A stretch of 64,000 nucleotides of DNA from Saccharothrix violaceirubra (GTDB lineage Bacteria > Actinomycetota > Actinomycetes > Mycobacteriales > Pseudonocardiaceae), in NCBI RefSeq assembly GCF_014203755.1, contig NZ_JACHJS010000001.1, positions 1,426,001-1,490,000 of the forward strand, written 5' to 3'. The position numbers and the translations under genes were made by a program. A model generated the notes under the pieces. That model was given only the letters and a program-made list of their open reading frames with translations. It did not search any database and was not told where the DNA came from. Position 1 is the first letter of the stretch. Every line of letters begins with the position of its first letter. Positions 58,303-64,000 of this stretch are shown piece after piece.

Positions 58303-59612
58303 GCGGCAACGCTAGTCCGCGATCGGAACGCGAACAGCGCGACGGCGAGCGCCGCGATCGCGAACACGGCGGCGGTACCGAACGCGATTCCGTACCCGCC
58401 CCGGGCCGCGACCACCGTCAGCACCGCGAGTCCCCACGCGCCACCGATCTGCTGGGTCGTGCCGAGCACGCCCGACAGCACGCCCGCGTCGCGTTCCGTC
58501 GCCGCGGCCATGCCGAGCATGGTCGACGCGGGCATCGCCAAGCCGAACCCGGTGCCCAGCGCCACCATCGCCGGCAGCGCCGTGACGAGGTACGACGACG
58601 GTCCGAGCGCGAACCCCGCCAGTCCGGCGGCGAGCAGCACGAGTCCGGTCGCCAGGACCGGGCGTTCGCCGAACCGCGTCGTCAGCCGTGCCGACAGGCC
58701 CAGCGACACCGCACCGATCACCACCGCGACCGGCAGCATGCCCAGGCCCGTGGTCAACGCGTCGAAGCTCAACCGTTCCCGCAGGTAGAGCACCGAGAAG
58801 AAGAGGAACCCGAACGCGGCGCCGACCATCAACGCCTGCACGACGTTCGCACCCACCAGCGTCCGCGACCGGAGCAGGCGTGGTGGCAGCAGCGGTTCCG
58901 CGACCACCGTCTCCCACCACGCGAACGCGCCGAGCGACGCGACCGCGACCACGCCGACGAGCGGTTCGGCGACCACGGCGTAGACCGCCGCCGTGACACC
59001 GGTCGTGACAAGTGCCGCGCCGACGACATCCACCCGTGTCCGGAAACCGGTTTCGTGCGGCAGCGTGTGTCGGGAAACGAGAATCGTGCACACCCCGATG
59101 GGCACGTTCACGAGGAAGACCCACGGCCACGAGACAGCGTGTGTCACGACACCGCCCAACAACGAACCGAGTGAACCGCCCGACGCCTGGACGAACCCGA
59201 AGACGCCGAGCGCGCGGGCGCGCGTCGCGGGTTCCGGGAACAGCGACACGATCATCCCGAGCGTCACGGCCGTCGCCATCGCGCCGCCGACACCCTGCGC
59301 GAACCTCGCCGCGACGAGCGCCGCCGCGTTCCCGGCCAACCCGCAGCACAGCGACGCGAGCGTGAACACGCCGACACCCGCGACGAAGACGCGACGGCGT
59401 CCGAGCAGGTCGCCCATCCTCCCGGACAGCAGGAGCAGTCCGCCGAACGGCAGCACGTACGCGTTCACCACCCACGCCAGTCCCGTCGCGGTGAACCCCA
59501 GGTCGTCGCGGATCGCCGGCAGCGCGACGCTCACCACCGTCTGGTCCACGACCACCATCAGCGCCGACACGCACAGCACCGCGAGTGCCGTCCGACGTGA
59601 TCCGTTCTCCAT
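58299..59612 (-). CDS. MFS drug exporter (DHA2/EmrB-QacA type)
   Basis: The 437-residue product has 12 to 14 membrane helices with major-facilitator motifs. Examples are ALMVVVDQTVVSVALPAIRD, GRMGDLLGRRRVFVAGVGVF (motif A, with the GxxxDrxGRRR pattern) and GVFGFVQASGGSLGSLLGG (motif C-like). Such pumps export hydrophobic or cationic compounds with proton antiport. The ATG at 59612 follows AGGAGAGG. It is divergent from an HxlR regulator, the likely controller, and is followed by the PPOX gene with a 4-base overlap. Confidence 0.9.
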   Translation of the reverse strand: MENGSRRTALAVLCVSALMVVVDQTVVSVALPAIRDDLGFTATGLAWVVNAYVLPFGGLLLLSGRMGDLLGRRRVFVAGVGVFTLASLCCGLAGNAAALVAARFAQGVGGAMATAVTLGMIVSLFPEPATRARALGVFGFVQASGGSLGSLLGGVVTHAVSWPWVFLVNVPIGVCTILVSRHTLPHETGFRTRVDVVGAALVTTGVTAAVYAVVAEPLVGVVAVASLGAFAWWETVVAEPLLPPRLLRSRTLVGANVVQALMVGAAFGFLFFSVLYLRERLSFDALTTGLGMLPVAVVIGAVSLGLSARLTTRFGERPVLATGLVLLAAGLAGFALGPSSYLVTALPAMVALGTGFGLAMPASTMLGMAAATERDAGVLSGVLGTTQQIGGAWGLAVLTVVAARGGYGIAFGTAAVFAIAALAVALFAFRSRTSVAA

Positions 59613-59688
59613 GGCCTCTCCTTGGTGCATGACTTGTAACAGGGGCCATGTTCTGTGACCATCGGGAGCGGCGGAAGGAGGCACTTTC

Positions 59689-60087
59689 GTGTCCCAGGGG
59701 AACAGCGATGTGTCCGTCGAGGTCACGCCCGATGGAATCGTGGCGCACGCGTGCCCGGTGGTGGAGGTCCTCGATCGCGTCGCGGGCAAGTGGAGCATCC
59801 TCGTTCTCGTCGCTGCGGCACACGGCCCGATCCGGTTCACCGAGTTGGAACGGGCCGTCGAGGGCATCAGCCGGCGCATGCTGACGCTCACGCTGCGCAC
59901 GCTGGAACGCGACGGGCTGCTGACCCGTACCGTCCACGCCACGGTCCCGCCCAAAGTGGAATACGCGCACACCCCGATGGCCCGTGAGCTGCACGCCTCC
60001 CTGCTCCAGCTCACCGACTGGGCGCACCGCCACCGCACCGTCATCCAGGCCGCCCGCGCCGCGTACGACGGGCGCACGTCCCCGTAG
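59689..60087 (+). CDS. HxlR-family transcriptional regulator
   Basis: The 132-residue winged-helix protein shows [40 protein letters not shown] and [15 protein letters not shown], the HxlR signature. C22 occupies the position of the redox- or electrophile-sensing cysteine of YodB/HypR-type members. It is divergent from the MFS exporter with 76 bases between starts, so it probably represses that gene in response to a reactive compound. The GTG at 59689 gives the normal length. Confidence 0.88.
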   Translation: MSQGNSDVSVEVTPDGIVAHACPVVEVLDRVAGKWSILVLVAAAHGPIRFTELERAVEGISRRMLTLTLRTLERDGLLTRTVHATVPPKVEYAHTPMARELHASLLQLTDWAHRHRTVIQAARAAYDGRTSP

Positions 60088-60097
60088 GCTGCATGCC

Positions 60098-60871
60098 ATG
60101 TCGGTCGCGGTACGTGTCATCCCCTGTCTGGACGTCGACCGGGGGCGGGTGGTCAAGGGCGTCAACTTCACCGACCTCGTCGACGCGGGCGACCCGGTCG
60201 AACTGGCCCGGCTCTACGACGCCGAGGGTGCGGACGAGCTGACGTTCCTCGACGTGACCGCGTCCTCCGGCGACCGTGAGACGACGTTCGACGTCGTGCG
60301 CCGCACCGCCGAGCAGGTCTTCATCCCGCTCACCGTCGGCGGTGGCGTGCGCAGCGTCGAGGACGTCGACAAGTTGCTGCGCGCGGGCGCGGACAAGGTC
60401 GGCGTGAACACCGCCGCGATCCTGCGCCCGGAACTGCTCGGCGAGCTGTCACGCCGGTTCGGCGCGCAGTGCATCGTGCTGTCGGTCGACGCGCGTCGCG
60501 TGCCGGCGGACGGGCAGCCGACCCCGTCCGGGTTCGAGGTCACCACGCACGGCGGGCGCAAGGGCACGGGCATCGACGCGGTCGAGTGGGCCGCGCGCGG
60601 CCAGGAACTCGGCGTCGGCGAGATCCTGCTGAACTCCATGGACGCCGACGGCACCAAGAACGGGTTCGACCACGAGTTGATCCGCCGGGTGCGTGCGGTC
60701 GTGGACGTGCCGCTGATCGCCAGCGGCGGCGCGGGCACGGTGGAGCACTTCCCGCCCGCGGTCGAGGCCGGCGCGGACGCCGTGCTGGCCGCGAGCGTCT
60801 TCCACTTCGGCACGCTGCGCATCGCCGAGGTCAAGGACGAGCTGCGCCGCGCGGGAGTGGTGGTCCGGTGA
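60098..60871 (+). CDS. hisF: imidazole glycerol phosphate synthase, cyclase subunit
   Basis: HisF uses ammonia from HisH to close the imidazole ring of IGP and release AICAR. The 257-residue (beta/alpha)8 barrel has the catalytic D12 in [38 protein letters not shown], the second catalytic Asp in VLSVDARR, and [17 protein letters not shown]. It begins the third histidine block (hisF, a membrane gene, hisI). The stop overlaps the next gene (gTGA). Confidence 0.96.
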   Translation: MSVAVRVIPCLDVDRGRVVKGVNFTDLVDAGDPVELARLYDAEGADELTFLDVTASSGDRETTFDVVRRTAEQVFIPLTVGGGVRSVEDVDKLLRAGADKVGVNTAAILRPELLGELSRRFGAQCIVLSVDARRVPADGQPTPSGFEVTTHGGRKGTGIDAVEWAARGQELGVGEILLNSMDADGTKNGFDHELIRRVRAVVDVPLIASGGAGTVEHFPPAVEAGADAVLAASVFHFGTLRIAEVKDELRRAGVVVR

Positions 60872-61242
60872 TGCGACGTCCCGACGTGCCGATCGAGGTG
60901 TTCGGCGCGCTGGCCATCGGCGCTGGCGCCGCACTGGTGTTCGTCCTCGAAGGACTCGTGCTGTGGCAGGTCGAGTCCGATCCGGGCTGGCTGCGGTTCC
61001 CGATCATCGTCGCGGCGCTCGAACTGCTCGCCGTCGGCGCGCTGCTCACCCGCGTGCGGTTCGCGCGGACGTTCGCCTCCGCGGTGTTCGGACTGATCGG
61101 CCTCGTGCACCTGCTCGCCACCCTCAACGAGGGACCGGTGTGGCTGCGCGTGCTGTCCGGCCTGCTCAGTGCGGTGCACGTACTCGCACTCGTCCTGCTC
61201 AACACCCGTTCCGCACTGCTGCACTTCGGAGGCCGCCGGTGA
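60868..61242 (+). CDS. four-helix membrane protein between hisF and hisI
   Basis: The 124-residue product has four predicted membrane helices, visible as [58 protein letters not shown] and [21 protein letters not shown] do not recognise a characterised family. It overlaps hisF at its start and hisI at its end by 4 bases each, so it is translated as part of the histidine block. GTG 60868 or ATG 60871 could be the start. Confidence 0.72.
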   Translation: MMRRPDVPIEVFGALAIGAGAALVFVLEGLVLWQVESDPGWLRFPIIVAALELLAVGALLTRVRFARTFASAVFGLIGLVHLLATLNEGPVWLRVLSGLLSAVHVLALVLLNTRSALLHFGGRR

Positions 61243-61589
61243 CCCTCGACCCGTCCCTGTCCGCTCGGCTCAAGCGCAACGCCGACGGTCTGGTGTGCGC
61301 CGTGGCGCAGGACCGGACCACCGGTCGGGTGCTCATGGTCGCGTGGATGGACGACGAGGCGTTGCACCGCACGCTCACGACACGGCGTGCCACGTACTAC
61401 TCCCGCAGCCGACGACAGTTGTGGGTGAAGGGGGAGACGTCCGGGCACACGCAGTACGTGCACGAGGTGCGCCTGGACTGCGACGGCGACACCCTCCTGC
61501 TGACCGTCGACCAGACCGGCGGCGCGTGTCACACCGGCGACGACACGTGCTTCGACGCGGACGTCCTGCTCAGCCCAGATCGCCCGTGA
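61239..61589 (+). CDS. hisI: phosphoribosyl-AMP cyclohydrolase
   Basis: HisI opens the adenine ring of phosphoribosyl-AMP, the third step of histidine synthesis. The 116-residue metalloenzyme has [56 protein letters not shown] and [12 protein letters not shown] with the metal cysteines. It is monofunctional, so a separate hisE is needed and is not in the window. The GTG overlaps the stop of the membrane gene. Its 3' end overlaps the convergent TetR gene by 20 bases. Confidence 0.95.
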   Translation: MTLDPSLSARLKRNADGLVCAVAQDRTTGRVLMVAWMDDEALHRTLTTRRATYYSRSRRQLWVKGETSGHTQYVHEVRLDCDGDTLLLTVDQTGGACHTGDDTCFDADVLLSPDRP

Positions 61590-62184
61590 GGTAGCGCTGG
61601 AGGTTCGGCGCGATCGCCCTGACCAGCGTTTCCGCGTCGATGCTCGCGAAGGGTTCGAAGCGCACGACGTAGCGCACGATGCCCATGCCGAAGATCTGCG
61701 TGGCGATCAGCGTGGCGCGCAGCTCGCGGTGGTCGGCGTCGATCGCGGCGAGCACCCGTCCGATCAGCGTGTTCACGAAGAACTCGCGCAACGCGGTCGC
61801 GACGCCGTCGTGTGAGGTCACGCTGCGCACGAGAGCGCTGAACTGGCCGCCGTCCGTCGCGTCCCACACCGACAGGAACGTGCGCACGACCCGTTCGCCG
61901 AGCGCGTCCGCCGGTCCGTCGATCAGCCGCGCGATGATCGCGGACGGGTCGAACGGCACCTGGAGCACGGCTTTGGCGAACAACCCCTCCTTGCCGCCGA
62001 ACCAGTGGTTGACCATCGCGGCGTCGACACCGGCACGTGACGCGATCGCGCGCACGGTCGCGTGTTCGTAACCGCGTTCGACGAACACTTCGCGCGCGGC
62101 GGTGAGCAACGCGGCCTTGGTGTCCTCGCCGCCCGTGCGACGTCCCCGACGGCGGGGTGCGGATGGCGGCTCCGGTTCGCTCAT
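61570..62184 (-). CDS. TetR-family transcriptional regulator
   Basis: The 204-residue protein has a TetR HTH ([20 protein letters not shown] then [20 protein letters not shown]) after a basic tail, and a C-terminal domain of the TetR_C_17-like type ([20 protein letters not shown] in outline). The ATG at 62184 is chosen as the only start close to the HTH. It is divergent from trpE across an A/T-rich palindrome, which is probably its own operator; control of trpE is possible but unproven. Confidence 0.88.
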   Translation of the reverse strand: MSEPEPPSAPRRRGRRTGGEDTKAALLTAAREVFVERGYEHATVRAIASRAGVDAAMVNHWFGGKEGLFAKAVLQVPFDPSAIIARLIDGPADALGERVVRTFLSVWDATDGGQFSALVRSVTSHDGVATALREFFVNTLIGRVLAAIDADHRELRATLIATQIFGMGIVRYVVRFEPFASIDAETLVRAIAPNLQRYLTGDLG

Positions 62185-62212
62185 CCCACCATTCTGCGGG
62201 TTGGGGGGAATT

Positions 62213-62232
62213 ATTTCAACAAGTGATGAAAT
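62213..62232. promoter_or_regulatory. candidate TetR operator between the TetR gene and trpE
   Basis: ATTTCAACA and TGATGAAAT form 9-bp arms matching at 8 of 9 positions around AG. The 20-bp site is strikingly A/T-rich for this genome, lies 29 bases upstream of the TetR ATG and 37 bases upstream of the trpE ATG. Confidence 0.55.
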
Positions 62233-62268
62233 GGGTGGCGCACGGGGTGGTGCGGGCGCCACGGCAGA

Positions 62269-63819
62269 ATGACGTCCATGGTGAGCGTCATCGGTGCTGG
62301 AACGGGGCTCGGGGAGATCAGCCCGACCCGTGAGGAGTTCCGCGAACTCGCGGCGCATCGGCGGGTCGTGCCCGTGGTCCGCAGGCTGCTCGCGGACGCG
62401 GAGACCCCCGTCGGCCTCTACCGCAAACTCGCCGGCGACCGGTCCGGCACGTTCCTCCTGGAGTCGGCCGAGAACGGCCGCTCGTGGTCGCGCTGGTCCT
62501 TTGTCGGCGCACGCAGCGCGGGCGCGCTCACCGCGACCGGCGGCGAGGCGTTCTGGCTGGGCACCCGTCCGGTCGGCCTGCCCGAGGGCGGCGACCCGCT
62601 GGCTGCGTTGCGGGAGACGATCGAGGTGCTGCGCACCGACCCGCTGCCCGGACTTCCGCCGCTGACCGGCGGCATGGTCGGCTACATCGGCTACGACGCG
62701 GTGCGCCGGCTGGAGCGGCTGCCGTCGCTGGCTGAGGACGACCTCCAGGTCCCCGAACTGGTGATGCTCCTGGCGACCGACCTGGCCGCGCTGGACCACC
62801 ACGAGGGCACCGTCACGCTCATCGCCAACGCCATCAACTGGGACGACTCACCCGAACGCGTCGACGCCGCGTACGACGACGCGGTCGAGCGCCTGGAGCG
62901 GATGACGCTCGACCTCCAGAGCCCCGCGCCACCGACCGTCGCCGTGTTCTCCCGGCCCAAGCCGGAGTTCGTCCGCCGCAGGTCCCAGAAGGAGCACTAC
63001 GCGGCGGTCGAGAAGGCCAAGGCCGCGATCCGCGCTGGTGAGGCGTTCCAGGTCGTCCTGTCGCAGCGGTTCGAGATGCCGACCTCCGCCGACGCGCTGG
63101 ACATCTACCGCGTGCTGCGCACCTCCAACCCCAGCCCGTACATGTACCTCCTGCGGCTGGACGACTTCGACGTGGTCGGGTGCAGTCCGGAGTCCCTGGT
63201 CACGGTCCGGGACGGCAAGGCCACCACTCACCCGATCGCGGGCACCCGGTGGCGCGGGGTCGACGACGAAGAGGACGCGCTGCTGGAGAAGGACCTCCTG
63301 CACGACCACAAGGAGCGCGCCGAGCACCTGATGCTGGTCGACCTCGGCCGCAACGACCTGGGCCGGGTGTGCAAACCGGGCTCGGTCACGGTCGTCGACT
63401 TCTTCAAGGTCGAGCGGTACAGCCACGTCATGCACATCGTGTCGACGGTCAGCGGCGAGCTGGCCGAGGGGCGCACCGCGTTCGACGCGGTGGCGGCCTG
63501 TTTCCCGGCGGGCACGCTGTCGGGCGCGCCGAAGCCGCGCGCGATGGAGCTGATCGAGGAGTTGGAGCCCACGCGGCGCGGCCTGTACGGCGGCGTCGTC
63601 GGCTACCTGGACTTCGCGGGCGACGCCGACACCGCGATCGCGATCCGGACCGCGCTGGTCCGTGACGGGGTGGCGTACGTGCAGGCGGGTGGCGGCATCG
63701 TGGCCGACTCGGACCCGGTCGCCGAGGACAACGAATGCCTGAACAAGGCGGGTGCGGTGCTGTCGGCGATCGCCACGGCGCAGACCATGGCCCCGGCGGT
63801 GGACCCGGCCCGTGTCTGA
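62269..63819 (+). CDS. trpE: anthranilate synthase component I
   Basis: TrpE makes anthranilate from chorismate with ammonia supplied by TrpG. The 516-residue product has the tryptophan feedback motif LLES (residues 63-66), [81 protein letters not shown] and [12 protein letters not shown]. It is monofunctional. No leader peptide with tryptophan codons was seen in the 84 bases to the divergent TetR gene. ATG 62278 is an alternative start. Confidence 0.96.
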   Translation: MTSMVSVIGAGTGLGEISPTREEFRELAAHRRVVPVVRRLLADAETPVGLYRKLAGDRSGTFLLESAENGRSWSRWSFVGARSAGALTATGGEAFWLGTRPVGLPEGGDPLAALRETIEVLRTDPLPGLPPLTGGMVGYIGYDAVRRLERLPSLAEDDLQVPELVMLLATDLAALDHHEGTVTLIANAINWDDSPERVDAAYDDAVERLERMTLDLQSPAPPTVAVFSRPKPEFVRRRSQKEHYAAVEKAKAAIRAGEAFQVVLSQRFEMPTSADALDIYRVLRTSNPSPYMYLLRLDDFDVVGCSPESLVTVRDGKATTHPIAGTRWRGVDDEEDALLEKDLLHDHKERAEHLMLVDLGRNDLGRVCKPGSVTVVDFFKVERYSHVMHIVSTVSGELAEGRTAFDAVAACFPAGTLSGAPKPRAMELIEELEPTRRGLYGGVVGYLDFAGDADTAIAIRTALVRDGVAYVQAGGGIVADSDPVAEDNECLNKAGAVLSAIATAQTMAPAVDPARV

Positions 63820-64000
63820 CAAGCCGGCGCCCGACGCCTGCTCGCGCACATCGGCGTCGGGTGTCCCGGCGTCCGGCGGCGAACCGGGTGACGTGTCGTC
63901 GACGGGTACCGGGCCGGGCACGGAACCGTCGCCGGTTCCGGAGCCGCCGATCGTGCCGCCGACCGCGTCGACGGCACGAACCACACCCTTGGCCGATGCG
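63812..64000 (+). CDS. start of a gene after trpE, probably the Trp-associated membrane protein
   Basis: A GTG at 63812 overlaps the trpE stop by 8 bases and opens a frame that runs to the window edge (63 codons). The visible part is low-complexity and rich in Pro, Ser, Thr and Gly (for example [20 protein letters not shown]). In related Actinobacteria, including M. tuberculosis Rv1610, trpE is followed by a TIGR02234-type Trp-biosynthesis-associated membrane protein. The assignment rests on that context only. Confidence 0.45.
   Translation, partial: MSDKPAPDACSRTSASGVPASGGEPGDVSSTGTGPGTEPSPVPEPPIVPPTASTARTTPLADA

Overview
The window is high-GC actinobacterial chromosome with dense gene packing, many GTG starts and many 4-base stop/start overlaps. 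A DivIVA/Wag31-type polar growth protein, SepF, a type 2 IleRS behind a T-box, a SAM-IV riboswitch, BsaP next to bioB, and an F420-type PPOX protein all point to Actinomycetes. The order bioB-bsaP-DUF2567-(NUDIX)-nadA-nadB-nadC-...-hisD-hisC-hisB-...-hisH-hisA-...-hisF-hisI-...-trpE parallels the Mycobacterium tuberculosis Rv1589-Rv1610 region. The style suggests Pseudonocardiales (Saccharothrix/Lentzea/Actinosynnema-like); the family is an inference.

Layout. 1-11.9 kb: 3' half of the dcw division and wall cluster (murD end, ftsW, murG, murC, ftsQ, a DinB-fold gene, ftsZ, pgeF, yggS, sepF, yggT, divIVA, a small membrane protein). 11.9-15.2 kb: T-box and ileS. 15.2-19.2 kb: SRPBCC/TetR divergent pair, DUF167, secreted M28 aminopeptidase, CPA1 antiporter. 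19.5-23.5 kb: SAM-IV riboswitch with a class V aminotransferase, then lspA, rluD and a convergent winged-helix protein. 24.0-27.6 kb: dnaE with an intact PHP domain. 27.7-33.7 kb: biotin region (P450, bioA, two broken genes on the minus strand, bioD, bioB, bsaP, DUF2567). 33.7-37.4 kb: an insertion-sequence island of three elements. The most recent one sits inside the end of an older relative, and both lie against an IS701-type element. 37.4-42.6 kb: LON-domain protein, an NrtR-type regulator divergent from nadA-nadB-nadC. 42.8-48.6 kb: accessory genes (PRC-barrel, nitrilase-family, an orphan solute-binding lipoprotein, a second class V aminotransferase, secreted M14 carboxypeptidase). 48.7-61.6 kb: histidine genes in three blocks (hisDCB, hisHA, hisF-x-hisI). 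They are separated by a frameshifted TetR gene, kptA, soxR divergent from a split transketolase, a Clp-N/HTH regulator with PPOX and MFS genes, and an HxlR regulator. 61.6-64 kb: TetR gene divergent from trpE, then the start of a gene running off the window.

How the genes work together. The first third makes and controls the septum. The central part supplies cofactors (biotin, NAD), and the last third makes histidine and starts tryptophan synthesis. Visible regulation includes a tRNA-Ile-sensing T-box, a SAM-IV aptamer, a candidate NrtR operator before nadA, a SoxR box between soxR and a transketolase, paired GTCAAC-N5-GTTGAC sites before a Clp-N regulator, and a perfect palindrome covering the ftsW ribosome binding site.

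The least explained material is intergenic. One repeat family keeps a roughly 30-base period at five or more loci while its sequence drifts; its largest array is at about 46.76-47.1 kb. A second motif, GGACY-N3-GGTCC-G(G/C)TT, is dispersed in gaps and once forms a five-unit tandem array. No rRNA, tRNA, CRISPR, prophage or large biosynthetic cluster was seen.
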